Shown here: one piece after another, positions 1 through 9,369 of the stretch
Numbering within the stretch: the stretch's first letter is position 1
How the letters are laid out: every line of letters starts with the position of its first letter
From: Maribacter sp.
Lineage (GTDB): Bacteria; Bacteroidota; Bacteroidia; Flavobacteriales; Flavobacteriaceae
DNA: 64,000 bases
NCBI GenBank assembly: GCA_011050675.1
Contig: DRFI01000017.1
Location: forward strand, 285,083 to 349,082
Direction of reading: 5' to 3'
Translations under genes and position numbers: made by a program
The notes under the pieces: model-generated
What the model was told of the DNA's origin: nothing
Seen by the model: only the letters and a program-made list of their open reading frames with translations
Databases searched by the model: none

Positions 1-30
1 TGTATCTTGCAGTCTTCAAAAATGATGAAC

Positions 31-1374
31 ATGAATTGGGAGCAATTACTTTCTCTGCGTAGGCAAGGCGATACAAATAAACGTTTGCGAAATGAACAAG
101 ATGAAACTCGTTTAGGGTTTGATGTTGATTATGACCGAATAATATTTTCTTCAGCTTTTAGAAGTCTTCAAGATAAAACCCAAGTTATTCCGTTGTCAAA
201 GACAGATTTTGTACATACCAGACTAACCCATAGTCTAGAAGTTTCTGTCGTAGGTAGGAGCTTGGGTAGATTAGCTGGTAAAAAAATAATTGAAAAACAT
301 CCTTATCTAAAAGAGATTCATGGCTATCAGTTCAATGATTTTGGTGGTATTGTAGCTGCGGCATCACTCGCACATGATATTGGTAACCCACCTTTTGGTC
401 ACAGTGGAGAAAAGGCAATTGGCGAATATTTTAAAACTGGAAATGGTCTTAAATTTAAGGATCAACTATCTGAGGTTGAATATCAAGATATCATCGATTT
501 TGAAGGTAATGCGAACGGATTCAGATTAATGACACAAGATAGGGCAGGAGTTCTTGGAGGTCTTCGTTTAAGCTATGCTACGTTGGGTGCTTTTATGAAA
601 TACCCTAAAGAATCATTGCCTAAGAAACCTACAAATCATATTTGTGATAAGAAATTCGGATTCTTTCAAAGTGAAAAGTACATATTTGAAGAGGTAGCCA
701 AAGATTTAGGTTTGCCAACTAGAGAGAATAACGGAACGGTTTCTTATGGCAGACACCCATTAACTTTCTTAGTTGAAGCTGCTGATGATATTTGCTATAC
801 TATTATTGATTTTGAAGACGGTATTAATTTAGGACTTATTTCTGAAGACTATGCCTTAGAATATTTAATAAAATTGGTTAAGGATACCATAAATACCAAG
901 AAGTATAATTCTTTGGAATATATGGAAGATAGGCTTAGCTACTTGCGGGCACTCGCTATAAACACGCTAATACAAGACGCTGTTTCTATTTTTGTAGAGA
1001 ATGAAGAAAATATCTTAAATGGAACTTTTGAGGTGTCTTTATTGGATAAAAGCGGATTTAAAGCACAAATAGCAGATATTATAAGCTTAAGCGTTCAGAA
1101 AATATATCAATCTCAAGAAGTGGTTGAAAAGGAGATAGCTGGTTACACTATTATTTCTGATATTTTAGATGTGTATATCGATGCTCTTATTGGTAAAAGA
1201 AACAATAACGCATCTAATTATCACAAGCTTATTCTAAGAACCTTACCGGGCTTTTATCAGCAAACTGATGCATCTCTTTATAAGATAGTATTGAATACTT
1301 GTTGTTATGTTGCTAGCCTATCTGATAGTGCTGCGGTACACATGCATAATAAGATAAAAGGAAAACAGCTTTAG
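31..1374 (+). CDS. dgt: Deoxyguanosinetriphosphate triphosphohydrolase (dGTPase)
   Basis: This is an HD-domain dNTP triphosphohydrolase that cleaves dGTP (and probably other dNTPs) to the deoxynucleoside and triphosphate in the cytoplasm. The metal-binding signature is visible: THSLEVS near the N-terminus, then LAHDIGNPPFGHSGE about 45 residues later, followed by the family's FEGNANGFR stretch. I chose the start that gives MNWEQLLSLRRQGD, the usual N-terminus in flavobacteria; ATGs at 22 and 25 and a TTG at 7 are in frame, and the upstream region lies outside the window. The gene converges on the DUF3078 gene and their stop codons overlap by four bases. Assignment is by family motif; substrate range is inferred. 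Confidence 0.93.
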   Translation: MNWEQLLSLRRQGDTNKRLRNEQDETRLGFDVDYDRIIFSSAFRSLQDKTQVIPLSKTDFVHTRLTHSLEVSVVGRSLGRLAGKKIIEKHPYLKEIHGYQFNDFGGIVAAASLAHDIGNPPFGHSGEKAIGEYFKTGNGLKFKDQLSEVEYQDIIDFEGNANGFRLMTQDRAGVLGGLRLSYATLGAFMKYPKESLPKKPTNHICDKKFGFFQSEKYIFEEVAKDLGLPTRENNGTVSYGRHPLTFLVEAADDICYTIIDFEDGINLGLISEDYALEYLIKLVKDTINTKKYNSLEYMEDRLSYLRALAINTLIQDAVSIFVENEENILNGTFEVSLLDKSGFKAQIADIISLSVQKIYQSQEVVEKEIAGYTIISDILDVYIDALIGKRNNNASNYHKLILRTLPGFYQQTDASLYKIVLNTCCYVASLSDSAAVHMHNKIKGKQL

Positions 1375-2498
1375 AACCCGTATAGAATACCCACGCCTAA
1401 TACTTGTTTGAACTGAATTTTAGGAACACCAGGGTTTACAATGGTACCATTATCGTTTTTGACGATATCGAAAAGTATGTCGTCGTCATAAATCATTTGT
1501 GTACCTAAACTGGTGCTTATAAATTTATTCACTTTCATGTTTAGAGTAAGCTCCCAATCAACATCTACGTTACCAAAACTTTTAATATAATCCGTATACA
1601 AATTAAGTCTACTCTTTAATTCAATATTGTCGGCAACGTTGATATTAAAATTATTAGTGATCAGGATACCTAATTCTAATAAATGATTTTCCCCAGGTGT
1701 AATAATATTGCCGTCAGCATCTAATATAGCCTCTTGAACACCAAAAGAACCATTGTCTGCTAAATCTTGATCTAAAACAAAAGTAGATTTTTGTGTTAAT
1801 GGTGATAGGTAAAGGTTGAATTTTTCATCCTTGGTAATGTAAGATGTACCAGCACCAAATAGTAGATAGCCAGGAGCCATAAACCTAGAAATAGGTGCGT
1901 CTCTATCTGGATATTTGTAACCGTTAGAAAATTGTGTATTGAAATTCAACTGAACGGAATAAAACCAATTACTAGTATTACTTTTTTTGAAACCTAGATT
2001 CGAACTTAAACGTATTACATCTTCAGTCTTTCTAAGTTTGCGCCCTTCTTGCGCATTTAAACCGTAACGTAGTTCTAGGTTATTATCCCACTGGAAATTG
2101 CTGAATTTATACTTTCTGGCAAATTTTAAAAATCCTAGACCACTCACGGCATTATCACCACCGGCGTTCCAATTAACAAAAGCAACTTCACTTATATTAA
2201 TACCAAAGCTATTTTCGGTTTCCCAGAATGATGGTACTCTAAATCGCTGAAAACCTTTTTGTAAAGTTTTTGTTTTTTTAAAATCTATATTGGGTATTTG
2301 AAGGTTTACGTCTTTTCTAGGAGAATAAATTTTATCTACTGTTCTGCGGATAACAATAGTATCTACAACTATACTGTCTACAGTAACGCTATCAACAATA
2401 ATTGGTGCTGGTATTGTATCTTGACCATTACATATAAAGGTTACCAGAAATAGTAACGGAAATAAACATTTAAGCAATTTTGAAGCTATTCTTTTCAT
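1371..2498 (-). CDS. DUF3078 outer-membrane-associated protein
   Basis: This 375-residue protein has a signal peptide (hydrophobic stretch ending near ICNGQ, residues about 8-25), a low-complexity linker rich in VDS/VDT, and then a beta-rich region from about residue 85 to the C-terminus that ends in a hydrophobic GILYGF, as in outer-membrane beta-barrels. It matches the Bacteroidota DUF3078 family, which has no established biochemical function. Its start overlaps the dxs stop by four bases, so the two are translationally coupled. The coupling of DUF3078 to dxs is a recurrent flavobacterial arrangement, but I see nothing linking it mechanistically to isoprenoid synthesis. Confidence 0.8.
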   Translation of the reverse strand: MKRIASKLLKCLFPLLFLVTFICNGQDTIPAPIIVDSVTVDSIVVDTIVIRRTVDKIYSPRKDVNLQIPNIDFKKTKTLQKGFQRFRVPSFWETENSFGINISEVAFVNWNAGGDNAVSGLGFLKFARKYKFSNFQWDNNLELRYGLNAQEGRKLRKTEDVIRLSSNLGFKKSNTSNWFYSVQLNFNTQFSNGYKYPDRDAPISRFMAPGYLLFGAGTSYITKDEKFNLYLSPLTQKSTFVLDQDLADNGSFGVQEAILDADGNIITPGENHLLELGILITNNFNINVADNIELKSRLNLYTDYIKSFGNVDVDWELTLNMKVNKFISTSLGTQMIYDDDILFDIVKNDNGTIVNPGVPKIQFKQVLGVGILYGF

Positions 2499-4261
2499 AG
2501 AAATTGTTGTACATATTGTTTTACGGACATCTTATCTATCCCTGCTTTTTTATACAGTTCTTCGGTAGCACCGTGAGTTATAAAGCTATCAGGAATACCA
2601 AATATCTTAATTATTTTATGGATTCCAATATTATTTGCAAATTGTAACAAACCACTTCCAAATCCGCCAATTGCTGAACCATCTTCTAACGTGATAATAT
2701 GATTGAATTTCTGTAGTATTTCTTCCAATAAAGCCATATCTAAAGGTTTTATAAACGGGAAGTTATAATGGGCGATTTCTAGATTATTATCCAATTCATT
2801 AATTACTTCAGTTACCATATTACCGATAGGTCCTGTACTTAAAATGGCAATTTTACTTCCTTCTTTTAAAAGTTGACCTTCGCCTATGTTGAGCTTTTTC
2901 ATAGGTAGTTGCCAATTGACTTCTTTTCCACGACCACGGGGATATCTTATGGCAATAGGATGTTTTAAACCAAGCTGAGCTGTGTACATGATGTTTCTGA
3001 GCTCAATTTCATTTAATGGAGAACAGATAATTAGGTTTGGAATACATCTTAAATAAGAAATATCGAATACACCATGATGCGTTGGTCCATCTTCGCCGAC
3101 TAAACCAGCCCGATCCAAACAGAAAATTACAGGTAAATTCTGTATAGCTACATCATGTATAACTTGGTCGTATGCACGTTGTAAAAAAGTAGAATAAATA
3201 TTACAGAATACAACGAAACCGTCAGTAGCCATACCTGCAGCCATGGTTACTGCATGCTGCTCAGCAATACCAACATCAAAAGCTCTTTGTGGTATGGTCT
3301 CCATCATATATTTTAATGAGCTACCAGTTGGCATTGCAGGAGTTATGCCTACTATTTTTTCATTTTTTAAGGCTAATTCTACCAAAGTCTTCCCAAAAAC
3401 ATCTTGAAACTTAGGTGTTTCTATAGTATCACCTTTTTTCTGTAACTCACCCGTTTGCTTGTCAAATTTACCAGGGGCATGATAGGTTACTTGGTTTTCT
3501 TCTGCCTTTTTTAACCCTTTTCCTTTGGTGGTAATTACATGTAGTAGTTTAGGTCCCTCTATCTTTTTTAATCGTTCTAATTCTTTTACTAAAGTTGGTA
3601 AGTCATGACCGTCTATAGGACCCGTGTAATGAAAATTTAGGCATTCAAAGATATTCTCTTCTTTTGCAGTACCCGTTTTTACATTGGTGAGGTATTTTTT
3701 TAAGGCACCTACACTTGGGTCTATACCCATGGCATTGTCATTAAGTACTACTAACATATTTGCATTAGTAACACCAGCGTGGTTAAGGCCTTCAAAAGCC
3801 ATACCACTGGCTATAGAAGCATCGCCAATTACGGCTATGTGCTGTCTCTGAAATTTACCTTGTAATTTTGCGGCCAGTGCCATACCTAGTAATGCAGAAA
3901 TTGAGGTAGAGCTATGACCAGTGCCAAAAGCATCGTATTCACTTTCTTTCATTTTAGGAAAGCCACTAATACCACCAAATTGTCTGTTGGTTTCAAAAAT
4001 GTCTTTTCTACCGGTCAGTATTTTATGTCCGTATGCTTGGTGGCCTACATCCCAAATCAATTTATCTATAGGAGTATTAAATACATGATGGAGAGCAATG
4101 GTTAATTCTATAACCCCTAAACTGGCACCCAAATGCCCTTCTTTAACTGAAACAATATCAATAATAAACTCACGTAGTTCAATAGCTAATTGCTCTAAAT
4201 CTTTTATGGATAAAGTTTTTAGGTCACTAGGTGAATTGATATGTTCTAGAATTGATTTCAA
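2495..4261 (-). CDS. dxs: 1-deoxy-D-xylulose-5-phosphate synthase
   Basis: This enzyme condenses pyruvate and glyceraldehyde 3-phosphate to 1-deoxyxylulose 5-phosphate, the first step of the MEP isoprenoid pathway. Visible motifs are the N-terminal VGHQAYGHK, the thiamine diphosphate site GDASIASGM...NDNAMGI, and the catalytic-glutamate segment VGIAEQHAVTMAAGMA, followed by the transketolase C-terminal domain. At 588 residues it is slightly shorter than the E. coli enzyme, as is usual in Bacteroidota. The product feeds the prenyl synthase and lycopene cyclase encoded at 16.8-18.9 kb. A promoter is visible just upstream, divergent from and interleaved with that of tadA. Confidence 0.95.
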   Translation of the reverse strand: MKSILEHINSPSDLKTLSIKDLEQLAIELREFIIDIVSVKEGHLGASLGVIELTIALHHVFNTPIDKLIWDVGHQAYGHKILTGRKDIFETNRQFGGISGFPKMKESEYDAFGTGHSSTSISALLGMALAAKLQGKFQRQHIAVIGDASIASGMAFEGLNHAGVTNANMLVVLNDNAMGIDPSVGALKKYLTNVKTGTAKEENIFECLNFHYTGPIDGHDLPTLVKELERLKKIEGPKLLHVITTKGKGLKKAEENQVTYHAPGKFDKQTGELQKKGDTIETPKFQDVFGKTLVELALKNEKIVGITPAMPTGSSLKYMMETIPQRAFDVGIAEQHAVTMAAGMATDGFVVFCNIYSTFLQRAYDQVIHDVAIQNLPVIFCLDRAGLVGEDGPTHHGVFDISYLRCIPNLIICSPLNEIELRNIMYTAQLGLKHPIAIRYPRGRGKEVNWQLPMKKLNIGEGQLLKEGSKIAILSTGPIGNMVTEVINELDNNLEIAHYNFPFIKPLDMALLEEILQKFNHIITLEDGSAIGGFGSGLLQFANNIGIHKIIKIFGIPDSFITHGATEELYKKAGIDKMSVKQYVQQFL

Positions 4262-4280
4262 ATTGCCGGTTTAATGGGCA

Positions 4281-4319
4281 CAAAAATACTTTTTTAAAAA
4301 TGAAACAATCGTATTTTTG
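4281..4319. promoter_or_regulatory. Overlapping divergent promoters of dxs and tadA
   Basis: On the minus strand a Bacteroidota -7 box TATTTTTG (4281-4288) has a TTG -33 box at 4306-4308, spacing 17, for dxs. On the plus strand another TATTTTTG lies at 4312-4319, five bases before the tadA ATG. The dxs -33 box and the tadA -7 box are almost superimposed, so the two promoters should exclude one another. The plus -33 element is only a T-rich tract. Confidence 0.6.
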
Positions 4320-4324
4320 TACCT

Positions 4325-4768
4325 ATGGTTTTACCTTACGATGATACTTATTATATGAAGAAGGCACTACAAGAGGCAGAATATGCACTTGAAGCTGGTG
4401 AAGTGCCTGTTGGTGCAGTAATTGTTGTACAAGATAGAATCATAGCAAGAGCGCATAATTTAACTGAAAAATTGAATGATGTTACTGCCCACGCAGAAAT
4501 GCAGGCAATTACTTCTGCAGCAAATTTTCTTGGTGGAAAGTACTTGAAAGATTGCACTTTATACGTAACCTTAGAGCCTTGTCAAATGTGTGCGGGTGCT
4601 TTGTATTGGAGCCAAATAGGCAAAATTGTATATGGAGCAAAAGATTTGCAACGTGGCTGTGGTGTAATGGGCACTACTTTACATCCTAAAACTAATATAA
4701 CGGGTGGTATTCTCAAAGATGATGCAGCACGTTTGCTTCAACAGTTCTTTGCTAAAAAAAGAACATAG
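4325..4768 (+). CDS. tadA: tRNA-specific adenosine deaminase
   Basis: This 147-residue zinc deaminase converts A34 to inosine in the tRNA-Arg(ACG) wobble position. The zinc and proton-shuttle motif HAE (in TAHAEMQAI) and the second zinc motif PCxxC (EPCQMC) are both present, and VPVGAVIV gives the family's N-terminal strand. The ATG at 4325 is favoured because the DDTYYMKKALQEAE segment before the internal Met is typical of flavobacterial TadA. With the -7 box ending at 4319 the mRNA would have almost no leader. A general guanine or cytosine deaminase is a less likely alternative. Confidence 0.88.
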   Translation: MVLPYDDTYYMKKALQEAEYALEAGEVPVGAVIVVQDRIIARAHNLTEKLNDVTAHAEMQAITSAANFLGGKYLKDCTLYVTLEPCQMCAGALYWSQIGKIVYGAKDLQRGCGVMGTTLHPKTNITGGILKDDAARLLQQFFAKKRT

Positions 4769-4790
4769 AGAATTAGACCTAAATGCAAAA

Positions 4791-4815
4791 CCACGCAAGA
4801 GCGTGGTTCTCTGAT
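4791..4815. terminator. Hairpin terminator between tadA and the cold-shock gene
   Basis: The inverted repeat CCACGC-AAGA-GCGTGG (4791-4806) lies between convergent genes. On the minus strand it is followed by TTTTGCATTT, so it should end the cold-shock transcript; on the plus strand the T tract is weak. Confidence 0.65.
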
Positions 4816-4836
4816 GTTTTAATTAAGTGGGGATTG

Positions 4837-5028
4837 CTATAGTACCTGTACTTGTCCTGCAACCGTACCTTTTCTTCCTTCTTCCTCTTCATAGCTCACC
4901 TTTTCACCTTCTCTAATTTCTGTGCCATGTAAAGAAGTGGCGTGAACAAAAATATCTTTTCCAGTTTCTTCATTGGTTATAAATCCATAACCCTTAGATT
5001 CATTGTAAAATTTAACGGTACCAATCAT
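4837..5028 (-). CDS. Cold-shock domain protein (CspA family)
   Basis: This 63-residue protein is a single OB-fold cold-shock domain that binds single-stranded RNA or DNA. The RNP1-like motif KGYGFI and RNP2-like motif DIFVHAT are both present. It opens with MIGTVKFYNESKGYGF and is only slightly shorter than E. coli CspA (70 residues), mostly at the C-terminus. It is monocistronic, with the 4791-4806 hairpin downstream and a 70-base AT-rich interval upstream. Whether it is cold-induced or constitutive cannot be read from the sequence. Confidence 0.93.
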   Translation of the reverse strand: MIGTVKFYNESKGYGFITNEETGKDIFVHATSLHGTEIREGEKVSYEEEEGRKGTVAGQVQVL

Positions 5029-5099
5029 TGTATTGAAATTTTAATATTATCATACTAAATTTAAGATAATTTTAGTTTGATTGGTAGGAAAATGAAGTA

Positions 5100-5366
5100 T
5101 TAATTTTTTGGAGAGTCTTGATTATCAGTGTTTTTAGGCTCTTTCCCTTGCATTTTTCTTACATTTTCATCGGTAAGCATATAATCGTTGAATTTTTTCC
5201 CTTTACTTTCTTTAATTAGAAAAAGCGGCATAGCCACCAAAAATAGAACCAAAGTACCTGAACCGATATATTTATGCGATAGACTTTCCTGGGTAACATC
5301 TAAGCTGAATCCGTAAATAATCAATCCGACGGAGATTAAAACTATGGCAATAATGATGTATTTCAT
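5100..5366 (-). CDS. Small two-helix membrane protein, function unknown
   Basis: The 88-residue product has two predicted membrane helices, about residues 3-22 (IIIAIVLISVGLIIYGFSL) and 36-54 (GSGTLVLFLVAMPLFLI), and a charged C-terminal tail rich in Lys, Asn and Asp. I recognise no family motif. The gene begins 12 bases after the ClC stop on the same strand, so it is probably co-transcribed with the channel. That context suggests, but does not show, an accessory role for the channel. Confidence 0.7.
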   Translation of the reverse strand: MKYIIIAIVLISVGLIIYGFSLDVTQESLSHKYIGSGTLVLFLVAMPLFLIKESKGKKFNDYMLTDENVRKMQGKEPKNTDNQDSPKN

Positions 5367-5377
5367 GGCTGTCTCTT

Positions 5378-7162
5378 TTACTTGGTAAATTTTATAAGCT
5401 CTCTTCGGTAAGCGGTTAGAAGTTTGGATTTAGAAACAAAGCCCATATATTTTCCGTTTTTCACCACAGGTAAATTCCATGCGCCACTATCTTGAAATTT
5501 TTGCATTACAATTTGCATACTGTCTAACCCATAATAAATATGGTCTGGAGCTTTATGCGTAAATGTCTCAACTTTTGTGGTGTCATACAATTTGGTATCG
5601 AACATAAATTCTCTAATATCATCTAGTAAGATAATTCCTAGAAACTTATGATCTACATCTACAACAGGGAAAATGTTTCGTGCAGATTTTGCAACGGAGT
5701 CGTGTAGCATTTCACCCAAGGTCATGTCTGGGTGTACAATTTTAAAGTTAGTTTCTATAACGGTATCTAAATCCATAAGGGTTAGTACCGCTTGATCTTT
5801 ATTATGGGTTAACAGGTCTCCGCTTTCTGCCAATTCTCTAGTGTAAATAGTGTAATCGACCGTATTTTTTGTAATAATATATGAGATAGAAGCAGTAATC
5901 ATTAAGGGGACAAATAATGCGTAACCACCCGTAATCTCGGCAATTAAGAATATAGCCGTCAAAGGTGCGTGTTGCACACCGGCTATAAGACCTGCCATAC
6001 CAATTAAAGTAAAATTACTTTCAGAAACTGAAAAGCCTAAGCCGGAATTATTAATGAGTTTGGCAACAACATTTCCTAGTGCACTACCCATAACCATGGT
6101 GGGGATAAATATTCCACCGGCTCCACCTGCAGCCAAAGTGGTAGTCATCGCAACCGCTTTAAAAATAGTAATGCCAAATAGTAAAGCTATTACCACCCAA
6201 ATATTACCAATGTAAGCGTCGAAAGGAGTTTTACCTAAAGCTTGAATGTGATCACCAATTAATAGGTTATTAATAAACGTAAAACCTTCACCATATAGAG
6301 GAGGAATCGTATACAACATAATTCCTATAGCTAGCCCTCCTACTAAAAGACGGTATTTAGGGCTTTTTAATGGTTTAAATAGATTAATGATACCAAAGTA
6401 CATTTTGGTGAAATAGATGGAGGCTACCGCTGTGCCAACACCGAGAAGAACATAAAACAAAGTATCCTTTATTTCAAATGGCTCACTAATGGAGAAATTG
6501 AACAATACCTCGTTACCCATAAAGAAATAGGAGGTAAGCACACCACTTATTGATGCCAATAAAAGTGGAAGCATAGATATCATCGTTAAATCCAAACTGA
6601 ACACTTCTACAGCGAAAATAATGGCTGCAATTGGTGATTGAAAAATTGACGATATGGCACCAGCAGATGCACAAGCAATTAATAATGAACGTGTCTTACT
6701 GTTAATATGAAAAAGGCGACCTAAATTGGAACTTATGGCTGCACCTGTAGCTACAGCGGGACCTAGTAAGCCCACTGAACCACCAAAGCCTACTGTTAAA
6801 GGGGCTATAATTAATTGTGTATATACCTGCTTCACATCTATACGACCCTTGTTTTTTGAAAGTGAAAATAGAATGGAAGAAACGGCATGTTTCAATTTTT
6901 CTTTATGAATATATTTTACGTATAAGTATACTAGCGTAAGACCAATTATAGGTAGAATAAAATACAATTGATTACTAGAGAATATGATTCCGGTCTCAAG
7001 GGATGCTTCAATAAAGTACGTAATGTTTTTAAGTGTTACCGATGCTAACCCTGCTAGAAGACCTACCACAACACTTAATATATAAACAAAGGTCTTCTGG
7101 GAGATGTGTTTATATCTCCACTTGTAAATACGTTTTAAAAGTTTGTTTTTTTGAATGGGCAT
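5378..7162 (-). CDS. ClC-family chloride channel/transporter with CBS pair
   Basis: This 594-residue inner-membrane protein has the ClC fold: about ten hydrophobic segments from residue 25 to 430, the anion-pore motif GGIFIP near residue 350 (GAGGIFIPTMVMGSALG), then two cytoplasmic CBS domains (about 460-590) that usually bind adenine nucleotides. The selectivity/gating segment reads GSVGLLGP at residues 128-135. In ClC transporters the corresponding motif is G-x-EGP, with the Glu acting as the fast gate; here that position is Leu133, codon CTA at 6764-6766. The residue aligned to the internal proton glutamate also seems to be Val (FAVEV). This suggests an uncoupled channel rather than a chloride/proton antiporter. 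Confidence 0.88.
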   Translation of the reverse strand: MPIQKNKLLKRIYKWRYKHISQKTFVYILSVVVGLLAGLASVTLKNITYFIEASLETGIIFSSNQLYFILPIIGLTLVYLYVKYIHKEKLKHAVSSILFSLSKNKGRIDVKQVYTQLIIAPLTVGFGGSVGLLGPAVATGAAISSNLGRLFHINSKTRSLLIACASAGAISSIFQSPIAAIIFAVEVFSLDLTMISMLPLLLASISGVLTSYFFMGNEVLFNFSISEPFEIKDTLFYVLLGVGTAVASIYFTKMYFGIINLFKPLKSPKYRLLVGGLAIGIMLYTIPPLYGEGFTFINNLLIGDHIQALGKTPFDAYIGNIWVVIALLFGITIFKAVAMTTTLAAGGAGGIFIPTMVMGSALGNVVAKLINNSGLGFSVSESNFTLIGMAGLIAGVQHAPLTAIFLIAEITGGYALFVPLMITASISYIITKNTVDYTIYTRELAESGDLLTHNKDQAVLTLMDLDTVIETNFKIVHPDMTLGEMLHDSVAKSARNIFPVVDVDHKFLGIILLDDIREFMFDTKLYDTTKVETFTHKAPDHIYYGLDSMQIVMQKFQDSGAWNLPVVKNGKYMGFVSKSKLLTAYRRELIKFTK

Positions 7163-7197
7163 TTTTTAACCAAATCAGAAATGGTATTCAAAGGTAT

Positions 7198-7263
7198 TTA
7201 ATTACTAGCTATGATTTTGGTTTTGAGTTCTTCTAAATCTTCAATATAAATTTGGTGTAACAT
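7198..7263 (-). CDS. Possible 21-residue peptide or gene remnant upstream of the ClC gene
   Basis: A short minus-strand frame reads MLHQIYIEDLEELKTKIIASN, an amphipathic, Glu/Lys-rich helix. It can be extended by eight codons to a TTG at 7287. The composition looks like protein rather than random AT-rich DNA, but there is no recognisable family and no convincing ribosome site. It lies 35 bases before the ClC start and could be a leader peptide or the tail of a lost gene. Confidence 0.2.
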   Translation of the reverse strand: MLHQIYIEDLEELKTKIIASN

Positions 7264-7308
7264 TTCTGTGAAGTCGCTATTGTTCAAGTATCCATATTAA
7301 AACAAAAA

Positions 7309-7335
7309 AAATCCTGCACTGGGCAGGATTTTTAA
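7309..7335 (-). terminator. Intrinsic terminator of aspS
   Basis: The inverted repeat AAATCCTGC (7309-7317) and GCAGGATTT (7323-7331) with a 5-base loop is followed on the minus strand by a run of T, 20 bases beyond the aspS stop. It also has a T tract on the plus strand. Confidence 0.8.
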
Positions 7336-7356
7336 TTAAGATTTTATCAGTATTGA

Positions 7357-9111
7357 CTATTCTTTAATATCTAATTTTAAACTCAATTCTTTCAATTGTG
7401 CAACATCAATTGCAGCTGGAGCATCAATCATAACATCTCTACCACTATTGTTTTTAGGGAAGGCAATGAAATCTCTAATTGTCTCTTGTCCGCCTAAAAT
7501 TGCAACTAATCTATCCAAACCAAATGCTAGTCCGCCATGTGGTGGAGCGCCATATTGGAATGCATCCATTAAAAATCCGAATTGTGCTTTTGCTTCTTCA
7601 GGTGTGAATCCTAAATGCTTGAACATTGTTGCTTGCATGTCTTTATCGTGAATACGAATAGAACCACCGCCTATTTCATTACCGTTCAATACTAAGTCAT
7701 ATGCATTCGCACGTACTGCACCTGGATCGGTATCCAACAATTCTAACTGACCTGGTTTTGGTGATGTAAACGGGTGGTGCATTGCATGGTAATGTCCTGT
7801 TTCTTCATCAAGTTCCAATAATGGGAAATCAACTACCCATAACGGGGCAAACTCATTTGGTTTTCTTAATCCCAGTCTAGTTGCCATTTCCATTCTAAGC
7901 GCACTTAGTTGTGTTCTTGTTTTATTGGCATCGCCAGAAAGTACACAAATAAGATCACCTGGTTTAGCACCTGTAGCTTCTGCCCATTTTGCTAAATCGT
8001 TTTGGTCATAGAATTTATCTACGGTAGATTTAAAGCTACCGTCTTCATTACATTTTACATAGACCATACCATTAGCGCCTACTTGTGGGCGTTTTACCCA
8101 ATTTACCAAGGCGTCTAATTCTTTTCTAGTATATAAGGCGGCATCAGGTACTGCAATACCGACTACTAATTCGGCGGAGTTAAAAACTCCAAATTCTTTA
8201 TGTTGAGCAACGGCATTTAATTCTGCGAATTCCATCCCGAAACGAATATCTGGCTTATCATTACCATATTTTGCCATGGCATCATCATAAGTCATTCTAG
8301 GGAAAGAATCGATCTCAACACCATTCACTTCTTTTAAAAGGTACTTCGTTAAGTTTTCAAAGACATTTAAAATATCTTCTTGCTCTACGAACGCCATTTC
8401 ACAATCTATCTGTGTAAATTCTGGTTGTCTGTCTGCACGTAAATCTTCATCCCTAAAACACTTTACAATCTGAAAGTATTTATCCATACCACCAACCATC
8501 AATAACTGTTTGAAGGTTTGTGGAGATTGTGGTAAGGCATAAAATTGACCTTCGTTCATTCGACTTGGTACTACGAAATCTCTTGCGCCTTCTGGTGTAG
8601 ATTTTATTAAGTATGGAGTCTCAACTTCTATAAAGCCTTCATCAGATAAAAACTTACGAACCTCCATAGTTACCTTACTTCTAAAAATAAGATTGTTCTT
8701 TACAGGATTTCTACGGATGTCTAAATACCTATATTTCATACGAAGGTCTTCACCACCGTCTGTTTCATTTTCTATAGTGAATGGCGGAGTTTTAGATTCG
8801 TTCAAAATTGTTAACTCAGAAACTAAAACTTCTATGTTCCCTGTAGGGATATTAGCGTTTTTCGAAGTTCTTTCAATAACCGCTCCTTTTATCTGAATAA
8901 CGAATTCGCGACCTAAACTTCTTGCCTGCTCTAATAATTCTTTCGACGTACGATCTTCATCTAAAACAAGTTGTGTAATGCCATAACGGTCTCGTAAATC
9001 TACCCAAACAACGAAACCTTTGTCTCTAGTCTTAGCTACCCAACCAGATAGGGTAACTGTTTTGCCAATGTGTGATTCTCTTAACTCCCCGCAGGAATGG
9101 CTTCTATACAT
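7357..9111 (-). CDS. aspS: Aspartate--tRNA ligase
   Basis: This class II aminoacyl-tRNA synthetase charges tRNA-Asp in the cytoplasm. The 584-residue product has the N-terminal OB-fold anticodon domain ([25 protein letters not shown]), the class II motif 2 [16 protein letters not shown], and motif 3 [15 protein letters not shown] near the C-terminus, with the bacterial GAD insertion between. Length is typical of the bacterial-type enzyme. A -7 box TAAATTTG lies on the minus strand at 9134-9141. The gene is monocistronic with the hairpin at 7309-7331 downstream. Whether it also charges tRNA-Asn depends on a GatCAB system that I cannot see here. Confidence 0.97.
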   Translation of the reverse strand: MYRSHSCGELRESHIGKTVTLSGWVAKTRDKGFVVWVDLRDRYGITQLVLDEDRTSKELLEQARSLGREFVIQIKGAVIERTSKNANIPTGNIEVLVSELTILNESKTPPFTIENETDGGEDLRMKYRYLDIRRNPVKNNLIFRSKVTMEVRKFLSDEGFIEVETPYLIKSTPEGARDFVVPSRMNEGQFYALPQSPQTFKQLLMVGGMDKYFQIVKCFRDEDLRADRQPEFTQIDCEMAFVEQEDILNVFENLTKYLLKEVNGVEIDSFPRMTYDDAMAKYGNDKPDIRFGMEFAELNAVAQHKEFGVFNSAELVVGIAVPDAALYTRKELDALVNWVKRPQVGANGMVYVKCNEDGSFKSTVDKFYDQNDLAKWAEATGAKPGDLICVLSGDANKTRTQLSALRMEMATRLGLRKPNEFAPLWVVDFPLLELDEETGHYHAMHHPFTSPKPGQLELLDTDPGAVRANAYDLVLNGNEIGGGSIRIHDKDMQATMFKHLGFTPEEAKAQFGFLMDAFQYGAPPHGGLAFGLDRLVAILGGQETIRDFIAFPKNNSGRDVMIDAPAAIDVAQLKELSLKLDIKE

Positions 9112-9294
9112 AATACGTGCTTTAATGAAAGGGCAAATTTAAGAAGTCTATTTCATTATAGGTCTATATAGTACCTAGGTTTTCCTAATGATTGGAGTTG
9201 ATTGAAGCATAAAAATTGGTATACATAACATACTAAATATCATTGTATTACAAGTTTAATGTTAATTTAACGTTATGTAATTGTTATCTTAACA

Positions 9295-9324
9295 TTGATT
9301 AATAAGGAAATGTATGTATATTTG
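9295..9324 (+). promoter_or_regulatory. Bacteroidota-type promoter
   Basis: A TTG -33 box (9295-9297) and a TATATTTG -7 box (9317-9324) are separated by 19 bases and lie 45 bases upstream of the MORN-repeat gene. Spacing and sequence match the family consensus for Bacteroidota sigma factor. Confidence 0.65.
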
Positions 9325-9369
9325 TAATGTTACTGTTAAGCGAAATATCAATTTAAAAATATATATCCG

